A stretch of 64,000 bases of DNA from Jannaschia maritima (lineage in GTDB: Bacteria > Pseudomonadota > Alphaproteobacteria > Rhodobacterales > Rhodobacteraceae), in the NCBI RefSeq assembly GCF_030973515.1, contig NZ_JARGZA010000007.1:124001-188000 (forward strand), written 5' to 3'. Below are positions 19,882 through 28,823 of the stretch, in pieces. A program made the position numbers and the translations under genes. Every line of letters starts with the position of its first letter. Position 1 is the stretch's first letter. The notes under the pieces are model-generated. The model worked only from the letters and a program-made list of their open reading frames with translations, searched no databases and had not been told where the DNA came from.

Positions 19882-20649
19882 ATGCCGCGCCACGCCTTGA
19901 GGATCGAATACGACGGCCGGCCCTTCGCCGGCTGGCAACGACAGGCGGACCAGATCACGGTGCAGGGCGTGCTGGAGGCCGCGCTCGCGCGCCTGCAGGG
20001 GGCGGACCCGCGGGTCGCGGCCGCGGGGCGGACGGATGCGGGCGTGCATGCAACCGGACAGGTCGCGCAGGCCGACATGGTCCGCGCCTGGGATCCGTTC
20101 CGGTTGGCGGGCGCGGTGAACCAGCATCTGAAGCCCCATCCCGTCGCGGTCACGGCCTGCGCCGCCGTCCCGGACGACTGGCATGCCCGGTTCTCCGCGA
20201 TCGAACGCCGGTACACGTTCCGCATGGTCGCGCGCCGCGCGCCCCTGACGTTGGAGGCCGGGCAGGCGTGGCGGGTGCCGGGACCGCTGGACCCGGACGC
20301 GATGGCGGAAGGGGCCGCGCATCTGCTAGGCCGGCACGACTTCACGACCTTCCGCGCATCGATCTGCCAGGCGGACAGCCCGGTGCGCACGCTGGACGCA
20401 CTGGAGGTCGAGTCCGTCCCCCGCCCCGACGGACTCGAGGTGCGCCTTCACCTGCGAGCGCGCAGCTTCCTTCACAATCAGGTGCGCTCGATCGCGGGCA
20501 CGCTGGAACGCGTGGGCGCCGGTGCGTGGCCCCCGGCGCGCGTGGCGGCGGCTCTGTCCGCGCGCGACCGCGCTGCCTGCGGGCCGGTGGCGCCCCCCGA
20601 CGGGCTGACGCTGACGGGTGTGACCTATCCGACCGATCCGTTCGCCTGA
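19882..20649 (+). CDS. truA: tRNA pseudouridine(38-40) synthase
   Basis: This 255-residue TruA isomerises uridines 38-40 in the tRNA anticodon arm. The catalytic Asp is in GRTDAGVHA (D52). Other family stretches are the N-terminal [14 protein letters not shown] and [17 protein letters not shown]. The ATG at 19882 gives the normal [12 protein letters not shown] start. An in-frame ATG 36 bases upstream is less likely. Followed after 60 bases by the large membrane-protein gene. Confidence 0.96.
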   Translation: MPRHALRIEYDGRPFAGWQRQADQITVQGVLEAALARLQGADPRVAAAGRTDAGVHATGQVAQADMVRAWDPFRLAGAVNQHLKPHPVAVTACAAVPDDWHARFSAIERRYTFRMVARRAPLTLEAGQAWRVPGPLDPDAMAEGAAHLLGRHDFTTFRASICQADSPVRTLDALEVESVPRPDGLEVRLHLRARSFLHNQVRSIAGTLERVGAGAWPPARVAAALSARDRAACGPVAPPDGLTLTGVTYPTDPFA

Positions 20650-20709
20650 CGCTTCGTCGGGCGAATCGTGGCTTCCGGTTCCCGCGGGATGCGTGCTAGC
20701 GTCGGCGCC

Positions 20710-23070
20710 ATGACACCCAGGCTGGCCCTAGACCTGTCGTCCGATGGCATCGCGGTCCTGCTGCGCGCGCCCGACGACGGGTGGTGGCGCGTCGGCACCG
20801 TGCGGTTGGACGATCCCAAGTTCGACGCCACCCTGGAACGCCTGCGGGACATCGCGGTGGGCCGGGCGGACGGCACGGCGGACGCCTATGTCGTCCTGCC
20901 GGACGATCAATTGCTGTTCACGACCCTCGATCGCGACGACCGCAAGCCGGACGACACCATCCGTCAGCACCTGCAGGGGCGAACTCCCTATGCGGTGGAG
21001 GATCTGGCCTTCGACCACGTCCGCCGCGGCGATCGGCTGCAAGTGGCGGTCGTCGCCCGCGAAACGCTGGCCGAGGCGGAAAGCTTCGTCCTGCGACACG
21101 GCTTCCGCGCGGTCGGCTTCTGTGCCGATCCGGATCGGAAGGTGTATGGCGGGGTTGCCTGGTTTGGGCCCGCCGCCGGCCTGTCCGGCCCGGCCCCGGT
21201 GCGCCCGGACGGCGGGTTCGCCGCCACCCCCCTTCCTCCGGAGCCGAAGGCGGAACCGCCCGCGCCGGCCGAACCGGTGCCCGCCTTCTCGTCGCGCCGC
21301 AAGCCCGACCCGACCGCGCCCGCGCCGCGCCCGCCCGCTCCCCCCAAGCGCGTCAGCAAGCCCGTGGCGGCAGCGGAACCGCGCTTGACCGCCCTCCCCG
21401 TGGCCGGGGATGGGAAGGCGGACGCCAAACCTCTGCTCACGACCGGATCGGATGCCGCCCCGAAGGCGCCGGCCCGACCGGAAGAACGACCCGCAGCCAC
21501 TCCGCGACCGGATCCGAAGCCCATGCCCGCCGCGGCGAAGCGGCCCGCGCCCGCCGACGAAGGACTGCGCATGGCACTGCCGGGCGTCGCGCGCGAAGAC
21601 GCGAAGGCGCAGACCGGCCGGCGCCGCCGGGGCACCGGGCTTCTGGTCACCGCGGCCCTGCTGGCCCTGATGGTCGGCCTCGCGGTGCTGGCCGGCCTGT
21701 TCCTGCGGGACGCGCCGCAAGCGTCCGACGCGACGGCGGACGCGGTGATCGCGACGCTGCCCCCGGACGATGCCGAAGGGGGCGGACCGGCGGCGCCCCA
21801 AGCGACGCCCGCCCCGGTCGACCTCGCCGCGATGCTGCCTGAGGGCGCCCCCGCCACGACGCCGGTGCGGAACGCCCCCGAGGCGGCCTTGCCGCCGCAG
21901 ATCGTCCCCACGCCCGCTGACGCCCCCCGCCCCATCCCGGTGGCGGCGACCGCGGACGGCGCCGCGGCGCCCGATGCGGCGGTGCCTGCACCAGACCGGG
22001 ACGGGCCCGTCGTCACCGATCTCGTCCCCATCCAGCCACTGGATCCCGCGCCGGCGGAGGCGACCGAAACCGCAGCGGCGACGCCCGACGCGGCACCCGA
22101 CCGGCAGGCGGCACCCCCCCCCGTCGCGGCGGCCGGGGACCCGGCGCCCGCCATCGTCGCCAATGGCGAAGGCCCAACGGACATCGCGGCGTCCGACCCG
22201 GGGGAGGGGACCGCCGCACCCGCCGCCACACCCGCCGCCACGGTTCTGGCCGCACTCGATCCGACGACCGACGGCATCCGCGCTGCGGGGGGCTATCGCC
22301 TCGTCGCTGGCCGCCCCGACGTGATGCCGCGTCCGCGTTCGGCCAGGCGCCCGGGTGACGACGCGGCCGACTCCACGGCTGCGCCGGTCGACCCCGCCCT
22401 GGCCCTGCCCCGTCCCGGGGCGCGTCCGGATGGAACGTCCGCATCGGTGGCCGAGGCCCCGGTCGCGCTGGCGGCCTGGACCGCCGAGGCTGGGCCGCGC
22501 CCCTCGCGCCGCCCCAGCCGCGTGGTGAATCCCGGTCGGGACCCGGAAACGGTGCGCGAGGAGGTGGCCGCCTTGACCGCCGCGCAGGAGGCCGCCGCCG
22601 CCTCGCTTGCCGCGATCCGGGCCGAGAACGCGGAGGAGGCGGCCCCCGTCTCGCGCTTGGCGCTGGACCGTTCGGGCCGCCCCGCGATCCGCTCGAACGC
22701 GGTCGAGCGGCGCGCGGCGCAAGTCGCGCAGCAACGGCGCGCGCAGCGCCAAGCCGCCGCAGCGGCGCCGGCCCCCGCCGCGGCACCCGCGCAGCAGGCC
22801 GCGCGCACGCCGCAGATACGCGACGCGGGCGGCAACGTCGCGCGCGCGGCGACCAACCGGGACGTCCTGCGCCTGAACCAGACGAACCTGATCGGCACCT
22901 ATGGCAGCGCGGGATCGCGCCGCGCCCTCGTGCGGATGTCGAACGGCCGGTACGTCAAGGTGAAGGTCGGCGACAGGCTGGACCGAGGTCGCGTGGTCGC
23001 CATCGGGGATGGGGTCCTGCAATACCAGCGGGGTGGCCGCAATCTCGTGCTTCGCCTCCCGCGTGCATAG
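20710..23070 (+). CDS. large bitopic protein: GspL-like head, TM, GspC/PilP-like tail
   Basis: This encodes 786 residues. Residues 1 to about 150 (LALDLSSDGIAVLLR; YVVLPDDQLLFTTLDRD; RTPYAVEDLAFDHVRRGD) look like the actin-like cytoplasmic head of GspL/PilM. A Pro/Ala-rich stretch follows, then one membrane segment (about 309-333), then a ~380-residue Pro/Ala/Asp-rich linker. The final ~70 residues (TNLIGTYGSAGSRRALVRMS; YVKVKVGDRL; GRVVAIGDGVLQYQ) resemble the periplasmic SH3-like domain of GspC/PilP. The combination suggests a secretion or pilus scaffold, but no such genes are nearby. Assignment is by pattern only. Confidence 0.6.
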   Translation: MTPRLALDLSSDGIAVLLRAPDDGWWRVGTVRLDDPKFDATLERLRDIAVGRADGTADAYVVLPDDQLLFTTLDRDDRKPDDTIRQHLQGRTPYAVEDLAFDHVRRGDRLQVAVVARETLAEAESFVLRHGFRAVGFCADPDRKVYGGVAWFGPAAGLSGPAPVRPDGGFAATPLPPEPKAEPPAPAEPVPAFSSRRKPDPTAPAPRPPAPPKRVSKPVAAAEPRLTALPVAGDGKADAKPLLTTGSDAAPKAPARPEERPAATPRPDPKPMPAAAKRPAPADEGLRMALPGVAREDAKAQTGRRRRGTGLLVTAALLALMVGLAVLAGLFLRDAPQASDATADAVIATLPPDDAEGGGPAAPQATPAPVDLAAMLPEGAPATTPVRNAPEAALPPQIVPTPADAPRPIPVAATADGAAAPDAAVPAPDRDGPVVTDLVPIQPLDPAPAEATETAAATPDAAPDRQAAPPPVAAAGDPAPAIVANGEGPTDIAASDPGEGTAAPAATPAATVLAALDPTTDGIRAAGGYRLVAGRPDVMPRPRSARRPGDDAADSTAAPVDPALALPRPGARPDGTSASVAEAPVALAAWTAEAGPRPSRRPSRVVNPGRDPETVREEVAALTAAQEAAAASLAAIRAENAEEAAPVSRLALDRSGRPAIRSNAVERRAAQVAQQRRAQRQAAAAAPAPAAAPAQQAARTPQIRDAGGNVARAATNRDVLRLNQTNLIGTYGSAGSRRALVRMSNGRYVKVKVGDRLDRGRVVAIGDGVLQYQRGGRNLVLRLPRA

Positions 23071-23242
23071 CGGGACGGTCTTCCGCCATCCCTTTCGACA
23101 CGAAGATCCGGTTGACGTCCCCGGTCAGGGGCATATGTGCGATTCCGTGACGACGATCTGCTAAGCCACCGGCAAGCTAACTTTGCGCCACCACTACCGT
23201 CGCGATCCTGCGGGCGGACGACCATCATGGGAGGGCCACATC

Positions 23243-23452
23243 ATGGCCACCGGAACCGTCAAATGGTTCAATTCCACCAAGGGCTACGGCTTCGTCGCGC
23301 CCGACGACGGGGGCAAGGACATCTTCGTTCACATCTCCGCCGTCGAGCGTGCGGGCCTTACGGGCCTGCGCGACAACCAGAAGGTACAGTACGAACTGCG
23401 CGAAGGCCGTGACGGCCGTGCGTCCGCCGTCGATCTCGTCGCGCTAGACTGA
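23243..23452 (+). CDS. cspA: cold-shock protein, CspA family
   Basis: This 69-residue single cold-shock domain has RNP1-type KGYGFV and RNP2-type IFVHIS motifs, starting [20 protein letters not shown]. It binds single-stranded RNA/DNA and loosens mRNA structure. The ATG follows GGGAGG by 8 bases. The 172 bases between the upstream stop and the ATG allow the long structured leader usual for cold-shock genes. A hairpin (23464-23507) follows the stop. Confidence 0.95.
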   Translation: MATGTVKWFNSTKGYGFVAPDDGGKDIFVHISAVERAGLTGLRDNQKVQYELREGRDGRASAVDLVALD

Positions 23453-23463
23453 CGACTTGAAAC

Positions 23464-23507
23464 GCCCCCGGCCGCATCGCACATCGCGATGCGAGCATAA
23501 CGGGGGC
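23464..23507 (+). terminator. long hairpin between cspA and nitroreductase gene
   Basis: The outer arms GCCCCCG (23464-23470) and CGGGGGC (23501-23507) enclose inner arms GCATCGC (23474-23480) and GCGATGC (23486-23492). No T run follows. The right outer arm is also the only ribosome-binding-like sequence for the next gene, whose ATG is 4 bases on. It could act as an attenuator or RBS lock rather than a plain terminator. Confidence 0.55.
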
Positions 23508-23511
23508 CATC

Positions 23512-24105
23512 ATGTCGCAAGCAAACGCCCTCCGGCCCCGGCCGGAGGTCACGGATTTCCTGTCCACGCGCAGGTCCCGCCCCGCACGGTCGTTGACCGC
23601 GCCGGCGCCGGATCGCGATGCCCTGACCACGATGCTGACGCTCGCGGTCCGCGTCCCCGACCATAAGAAACTGGAACCCTGGCGCTTCGTCGTCGCCGAA
23701 GGGGCCGCGCTGTCGCGCCTCGCCGATGCGGCACAGGCGCGGATGACGTCACTCGGCGCGTCCGAGAAGGACACCGGCAAGGCGGCGTCGCTGTTCCGCG
23801 ACGCGCCCGTTGTGGTCTGTATCGTCGCCAGCCCCGTGGCCGACGCCCCCATCCCGGAGGTCGAGCAGACGCTTTCGGCGGGTGCGGTGTGCCTGGGCCT
23901 CCTGAACGCCGCCGCCGCGGGCGGGTTCGGGGCCAACTGGCTGTCCGGCACCTTGGCCCTCGATCGACCCTTCCTCGAAGACGTGCTCGGCTTGTCGGAA
24001 CGTGAATGGGTCGCGGGCTTCGTCGTCCTAGGGACCGAAACGGCGGTGCCCCCCGACCGCCCCCGCCCCGACGTCGCCGCCCTGACGACCTGGATCGACG
24101 CGTGA
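23512..24105 (+). CDS. nitroreductase family protein
   Basis: This is a 197-residue FMN-binding nitroreductase-fold protein like E. coli YdjA: FLSTRRSRPARSL near the N terminus, VRVPDHKKLEPWRFVV, and the C-terminal GANWLSG followed by WVAGFVVLGT. Such enzymes use NAD(P)H to reduce nitro or quinone compounds; the natural substrate is unknown. The only Shine-Dalgarno-like sequence (GGGGGCC) lies in the right arm of the hairpin after cspA. The stop overlaps the next gene (GTGA). Confidence 0.88.
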   Translation: MSQANALRPRPEVTDFLSTRRSRPARSLTAPAPDRDALTTMLTLAVRVPDHKKLEPWRFVVAEGAALSRLADAAQARMTSLGASEKDTGKAASLFRDAPVVVCIVASPVADAPIPEVEQTLSAGAVCLGLLNAAAAGGFGANWLSGTLALDRPFLEDVLGLSEREWVAGFVVLGTETAVPPDRPRPDVAALTTWIDA

Positions 24106-24809
24106 AGGACATCCTTCGGGCGCTGGGCCAGTTGGGCGACCCACGCTTCCGCGGGGTCCTGTTAACGGGGATCGGGCTGTCCGTGGCGCTGCTGGCGGGG
24201 TTCGTCGCCCTCGCCGTCTGGCTCGCGCGCTGGCTGGTCGGCCCCACCGTCACCCTGCCCTGGCTGGGTCCCGTGACTTGGCTGGACGAGGCGGCGGGCT
24301 TCGCGGTGCTGCCGCTGACCCTCGTTGCCAGCGTGTTCCTGATGGTGCCGGTCGCATCGGCCTTCACGGGCCTGTTCCTCGACCGCATCGCCGCAGCGGT
24401 TGAGGCGCGCCACTACCCCCACCTGCCCCCGCCACGGTCGCAGGGTTGGGGGGAGGTGCTGGGCGAGAGCGCGGGCTTTCTGGGCCTGGTGATTCTGGTC
24501 AATGCGGGCGCGCTGGTGGCCTATGTCTTCCTGGCCCCGATCGCGCTCTTCGTGTTCTGGGGGGTGAACGGGTTTCTGCTGGGCCGGGAATACGCCCACA
24601 TGGTCGCGGCCCGGCACCTGCCCGTCGATCGCGCCCGTGCCTTCCGCCGCAGGCACCGCGGACGCATCTGGCTGACTGGCGTGCTGATGGCCGTGCCGTT
24701 GTCGGTCCCCGTCCTGAACCTGCTCGTCCCGGTGGTGGGGGCGGCCGCGTTCACGCATCTGTTCCACCGTCTGCGCGGCACCGATCCTGATTCGGCAGGG
24801 AGGGTCTAG
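24102..24809 (+). CDS. EI24/CysZ-like membrane protein
   Basis: This encodes 235 residues from a GTG overlapping the nitroreductase stop. It has four to five hydrophobic segments and the EI24/CysZ-type central region (SAFTGLFLDRIAAAVEARHY; FWGVNGFLLGREYAHMVAAR). CysZ proteins import sulfate. With no cysteine genes nearby the role here is uncertain, and EI24-domain membrane protein is the safe name. It converges with DUF1467, the stop codons overlapping at a CTAG. Confidence 0.78.
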   Translation: MKDILRALGQLGDPRFRGVLLTGIGLSVALLAGFVALAVWLARWLVGPTVTLPWLGPVTWLDEAAGFAVLPLTLVASVFLMVPVASAFTGLFLDRIAAAVEARHYPHLPPPRSQGWGEVLGESAGFLGLVILVNAGALVAYVFLAPIALFVFWGVNGFLLGREYAHMVAARHLPVDRARAFRRRHRGRIWLTGVLMAVPLSVPVLNLLVPVVGAAAFTHLFHRLRGTDPDSAGRV

Positions 24810-25075
24810 ACGGACCGCCCGGTGATCCAGCGGATGTCGTCGATCCCGATCAGCCCCGACACGATCAACCAGACCAACGGCGCCCAGATCAGGAACGCGA
24901 TCCAGGTCGCGCGCCACAACCGGCGCTTCAGGCCGACGAACTCGGGCGCCGAGGCGTGCGTCCCCTCCACCCGGCTGCCGGTGTCCCCCTGCGTGCGGAC
25001 CCCGGTCTGCAACAGGATCAGCATGACCATCGCCCACACCATGGCGAAGACGACGACGGCGGAGAAGATGCTCAT
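24806..25075 (-). CDS. DUF1467 family membrane protein
   Basis: This 89-residue protein has two membrane segments (about 3-24 and 57-77) and, between them, the family stretch APEFVGLKRRLWRATWIAF. DUF1467 is an alphaproteobacterial family of unknown function, often next to methylmalonyl-CoA epimerase as here. Its ATG overlaps the epimerase stop (ATGA). Confidence 0.85.
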   Translation of the reverse strand: MSIFSAVVVFAMVWAMVMLILLQTGVRTQGDTGSRVEGTHASAPEFVGLKRRLWRATWIAFLIWAPLVWLIVSGLIGIDDIRWITGRSV

Positions 25076-25479
25076 GCGACCTGCTCCAACTCGATCAGGG
25101 TGCCGGTGAAATCCTTGGGGTGCAGGAACAGGACGGGTTGGCCGTGGGCGCCGATCTTCGGCGTCCCGTCGCCCAGGACGCGCGCGCCGTGCTGCAGCAG
25201 ATGGTCGCGGGCCGCGACGATGTCCCCCACCTCGTAGCAGACATGATGGATCCCGCCGGCCGGATGCCGTGCTAGGAACGCCGCGATCGGGCTGTCCTCG
25301 CCCAGGGGGTGCAGGAACTCGACCTTCGTGTTGGGCAGGTCGACGAATACGACGCGCACGCCATGGGCGGGCTCGTCCTGTGGGGACCCCACGGTGGCGC
25401 CCAGCACGTCGCGGTACTGCGACGCCGCGGCTTCCAGGTCCGGAACGGCGATCGCCACGTGGTTCAATCGTCCGATCAT
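25072..25479 (-). CDS. mce: methylmalonyl-CoA epimerase
   Basis: This 135-residue protein of the vicinal-oxygen-chelate fold interconverts (R)- and (S)-methylmalonyl-CoA in propionyl-CoA use. Metal and catalytic residues are visible in the family pattern: IGRLNHVAIAVPDL (His), VEFLHPLG, GIHHVCYEV (His) and the C-terminal LIELEQ (Glu). Cytosolic. The ATG at 25479 gives the normal start. It is followed by the DUF1467 gene through an ATGA overlap. Confidence 0.93.
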   Translation of the reverse strand: MIGRLNHVAIAVPDLEAAASQYRDVLGATVGSPQDEPAHGVRVVFVDLPNTKVEFLHPLGEDSPIAAFLARHPAGGIHHVCYEVGDIVAARDHLLQHGARVLGDGTPKIGAHGQPVLFLHPKDFTGTLIELEQVA

Positions 25480-25604
25480 GGAGGGTACCCCGTTCTGCAA
25501 ACCCGCCCCTGCACGCGGGGGGCCGGACGATTCATAACTCGTTAAGGGGCCGGGAGCAATTTGACGCAAAGGCCTGGAAGGGCCGCCATCCCAGAGGTCT
25601 CAGA

Positions 25605-26300
25605 ATGGACGAACTCGCGACCCTCGCCCGCCCCGCCCCGACCGCGCAGCGCCCCCTCCTGGGCTTGACCGTCCTTCTGGTTGAAGACAGCCGCTTCGCC
25701 TCCGAAGCGGTGCGCCTGCTCTGCATGGCGTCGGGTGCGCGCATCCGCCGCGCGGACTGCATCGCCAGCGCCGACCGCCACCTCGGCACCTATGCCCCCG
25801 GCGTCGCCATCGTGGATCTCGGACTGCCCGACGGACCCGGAACGGACCTGATCGCCAGGCTACATGCCTCGCCGAACCGGCCCGACGTGATTCTGGCGAC
25901 CTCCGGCGTGGACCGCCACGCCGCGGAAGCCGACGCCCTCGCCGCCGGCGCGGACGGGTTCCTGCCCAAGCCCATCGACAGCCTCGCGGCGTTCCAGCAG
26001 GCCATCCTGTCTCGTTTGCCCGCCTCGCGTCGCCCCATGGGCCTGCGAGCGGTCAGCAACGACACGGTCACCCCCGACCGGCTGGCCCTGGCGGAAGACT
26101 ATGCGAGCGCGGCCCGGATGCTGGCGGACGAAGCCGTGCCCACGGGCTTCATCGCGGGCTTCCTGCGTGGCCTCGCGCGGACGGGCAACGACACCGGCCT
26201 CCTGCGCGAAATCGGATCCCTGAAGGCGCCGTCGGCGGAACTGCGCGAACGGCTGCGATCCGTCGTCACCGCACGGACGCTGGAGCGGCGGGTCATCTGA
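25605..26300 (+). CDS. response regulator with helical C-terminal domain
   Basis: This 231-residue protein has a receiver domain at 20-140: E27/D28, phospho-acceptor D71 (VAIVDLGLPDG), S100 and K122 (LPKPID). The C-terminal ~85 residues are helical (YASAARMLADEAVPTGFIAG; FLRGLARTGND) with no recognised DNA-binding or enzyme motif. It is probably a partner-binding output. No kinase is adjacent. AGAGGT precedes the ATG. It converges with and overlaps the end of the GNAT gene by 8 bases. Confidence 0.85.
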   Translation: MDELATLARPAPTAQRPLLGLTVLLVEDSRFASEAVRLLCMASGARIRRADCIASADRHLGTYAPGVAIVDLGLPDGPGTDLIARLHASPNRPDVILATSGVDRHAAEADALAAGADGFLPKPIDSLAAFQQAILSRLPASRRPMGLRAVSNDTVTPDRLALAEDYASAARMLADEAVPTGFIAGFLRGLARTGNDTGLLREIGSLKAPSAELRERLRSVVTARTLERRVI

Positions 26301-26958
26301 CCCCCGCCGCCCGGATCGCGCCCAGCGACCGGATCTGCCGTCCGTCCGCATCGAAGTTGGCCGGCGCCAACCAAGTGACCAGCGCGGCACGCCGGTCCGG
26401 CCATTCCCGATCCAGGATCGAGAACCAGGCCGTGTCCCGGCTGCGGCCCTTCACGACCATGTGCTGACGGAACGTGCCTTCCGCGGTGAAGCCCAACCGC
26501 TCCGCCGCCCGCCGGCTGGCGGCGTTGGCCGCGTCGCACTTCCATTCCAGCCGCCGGAACCCCGCGTCGAAGGCCCTGTCCGCCATCAGGAACAGAGCCT
26601 CGGTCGCGGCGGGGGTCCGTCGCAGCGTAGGCGCGAACGCCAGATGCCCGATCTCGATCGAGCCATGGGCGCGATCGATCCGCATCAGCGCGCCCACGCC
26701 GCACCACCCCGCCCCCGACCGCATCGCATAGAAGGCCGGATCCGTCTGCGCCGCGGACCCGGCGACCCAGTCGGCATACGCCGCGCCGTCCGCGAAGGGA
26801 CCATAGGGCAGCCGGTCCCACATCGCGTCGTCCGCCGCGTTCGCGGCGTGCAGCGCCGCCGCATGGCCCGGGCGCAGCCGTTCCAGCCGGACGCGCGCGC
26901 CCGCCATCGTGTCCGGCGGATCGAAGGCCAGGGGCGTCCAATGCGTCGGACCGGTCAC
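26293..26958 (-). CDS. GNAT family N-acetyltransferase (RimJ/RimL-like)
   Basis: This 221-residue acetyltransferase fold has the acetyl-CoA-binding helix region (IEIGHLAFAPTLRRTPAATEA) and the RimL-type end (NAASRRAAERLGFTAEGTFR; HMVVKGRSRDTAWFSIL). The substrate is unknown. The GTG start at 26958 overlaps the GH20 stop (GTGA), making it the last gene of the N-acetylhexosamine operon. A role on an amino-sugar or glycoside product is possible but inferred from context only. Confidence 0.85.
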   Translation of the reverse strand: MTGPTHWTPLAFDPPDTMAGARVRLERLRPGHAAALHAANAADDAMWDRLPYGPFADGAAYADWVAGSAAQTDPAFYAMRSGAGWCGVGALMRIDRAHGSIEIGHLAFAPTLRRTPAATEALFLMADRAFDAGFRRLEWKCDAANAASRRAAERLGFTAEGTFRQHMVVKGRSRDTAWFSILDREWPDRRAALVTWLAPANFDADGRQIRSLGAIRAAGVR

Positions 26959-28823
26959 GGCAGCGGCATCAGGCGGGCATGGGCGGCGAAGCGGGAGAAG
27001 TCCTTCGCGCCGGGCGGGGTCCAAGCGGCCTCGGCCACGGCTGACAGGCGCGGATGCGCCATGTCGCGCAAGCGGTCCATGTCGGACAGGTGCTCAGACC
27101 AAAGGCAGGCCTGCACGCCCAGCAAGCGCCCCGGACCGTCCGGCAGGCCCGCGGTCGGCTCGTACGCGTAGGTCCGTTCGACCGGGACCGGGCCGGCCCA
27201 GGATGTGCCCGGCGCGTCCCACCCCGCCCCCTGTACCATGTCCAGATAATACGCCTGCCCCGGCGTCGCGACCACGTCGTAGCCCTGCGCGATCAGTTCC
27301 GCAGTCAGCTCGCGCGTCTGCCATGCCATCAGGATCGCCCCCTCCGGGAACACGCCGCCGCCGCGGGCGCATTCGTCCCAGCCCGCCATGGTCCTCCCCC
27401 GCGCGCGCACCATCGCCTGGACACGGCGCAGGAAGTGGGACTGCAACGCCATCGCTCCCTCGATCCCCAACGCCGCGGCGGCGGGCGAGGCGTGCCAGGC
27501 GTTCGCGTCCACCTCGTCCCCGCCGACATGGATCACCGCGCCGGGGAACAGCGCGAACACCTCGTCCAGAAGCGCCTCCACCACCTCGTAGGTGCGGGGC
27601 AGGCCGGGGTTCAGGGCGTTGTTCGGATACCCCTGGATGGACCGATAGCTGTCTGCGGGCTCGTCCGAATCGGCCAGGTCGGGGATCGCGCTCAGGATGG
27701 CGGTGGTGTGCCCGGGCAGGTCGATCTCCGGCACGACCTCGATGCCCAGGGCCGCCGCATGCGCCACGACTGCGGCGACCTCGAGTTGCGAGTAGGTGCC
27801 CGCCTGCCCCTCCGGACCGTCGGCGTATTGCGGCGGCAGCGGCGCGTCGCCCCCGCGCCGCGCGCCGATATCGGCCAGGGCGGGAAAGGCCCGGGACGGA
27901 AGGCGGTATCCTTCGTCGTCCGACAGGTGCCAGTGGAACCGGTTCAGCTTGTGCCACGCCATGACGTCGAGCAGGCGCAGGACCTCCCCCGCGCTGCGCA
28001 TGTTGCGGGCGACGTCCAGGTGGCACCCCCGCCATCCGTGGGTCGGGGCGTCCTCGATCCTGCCGCGGGATGGGAACCGATAGCCGCCGTCCCCCCGCGC
28101 CGCATGGGCCATCTGCGCCAACGTGATCACGCCGTGCCGTAAGCCATCCGCATCACGGTGGCGCACCGTGATCACGTCATCGAAGTCCAGCGAATAGGAT
28201 CCGGGCGCACCGTCCCCTGCGACCAATCGCACCGGGAGCCCGCCTTCGCCCAAGTCGAACGGGGCGGGTGCCGTGGGAAACAGCCGGCGATGCAGCGCCG
28301 CGACCGCGGCGAACGGAACCGGGTCGGCATCCGCCGCGGGCGACAGGACCGGCGCGGGGCCCAGGCCATCGACCGCGACCCGGGCGGGCCAGGGCAGCAG
28401 GCCCAGCGCAGCGGCCCGGCCCGCGGGCCAGGGCTTCACCGGGCCGCGGGGCCGGTCGTCGGGGGGCTGCAGATCGCCCACCGTGGCGGACAGGGCGACG
28501 CCGTCCGCGTCCACGACCCAAGCCGCCATCGCCCCCTGCGACCGGTTCAGGGGCGGGTGGGTCAACCCGTGCAGCGCGACGTCGACCCCCTGCCCCGGCG
28601 GCAGGGTCGGCACGGGGTCCAGCGCGACCTCCACATGGTTGGCCAGTTTGCGGTGGACCCGCCCGCCCGTGACGGCCACGTCGTCCGCCAGCCGCGTCAT
28701 GGACGCATAGCACAGGCGGACCACGGTCACCGGACGGTCGCCCAGGTTGCGCAGGCGGAACGTGAACCCGCCGTTGCCGGGTCCTGCGACGTGGCGCTGG
28801 GACAGGTGCAGACGGGCGGTCAT
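26955..28823 (-). CDS. beta-N-acetylhexosaminidase, GH20
   Basis: This 622-residue glycoside hydrolase of family 20 has an N-terminal non-catalytic domain followed by a (beta/alpha)8 barrel. The barrel has HWHLSDDEGYR and the catalytic Asp-Glu pair in VIHVGGDEVDANAWH. It would release terminal GlcNAc/GalNAc from chitobiose or glycans by substrate-assisted catalysis. No signal peptide is visible, so it should act in the cytosol on imported oligosaccharides. The ATG overlaps the upstream ROK kinase stop (ATGA) and the stop overlaps the GNAT start. Confidence 0.93.
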   Translation of the reverse strand: MTARLHLSQRHVAGPGNGGFTFRLRNLGDRPVTVVRLCYASMTRLADDVAVTGGRVHRKLANHVEVALDPVPTLPPGQGVDVALHGLTHPPLNRSQGAMAAWVVDADGVALSATVGDLQPPDDRPRGPVKPWPAGRAAALGLLPWPARVAVDGLGPAPVLSPAADADPVPFAAVAALHRRLFPTAPAPFDLGEGGLPVRLVAGDGAPGSYSLDFDDVITVRHRDADGLRHGVITLAQMAHAARGDGGYRFPSRGRIEDAPTHGWRGCHLDVARNMRSAGEVLRLLDVMAWHKLNRFHWHLSDDEGYRLPSRAFPALADIGARRGGDAPLPPQYADGPEGQAGTYSQLEVAAVVAHAAALGIEVVPEIDLPGHTTAILSAIPDLADSDEPADSYRSIQGYPNNALNPGLPRTYEVVEALLDEVFALFPGAVIHVGGDEVDANAWHASPAAAALGIEGAMALQSHFLRRVQAMVRARGRTMAGWDECARGGGVFPEGAILMAWQTRELTAELIAQGYDVVATPGQAYYLDMVQGAGWDAPGTSWAGPVPVERTYAYEPTAGLPDGPGRLLGVQACLWSEHLSDMDRLRDMAHPRLSAVAEAAWTPPGAKDFSRFAAHARLMPLP

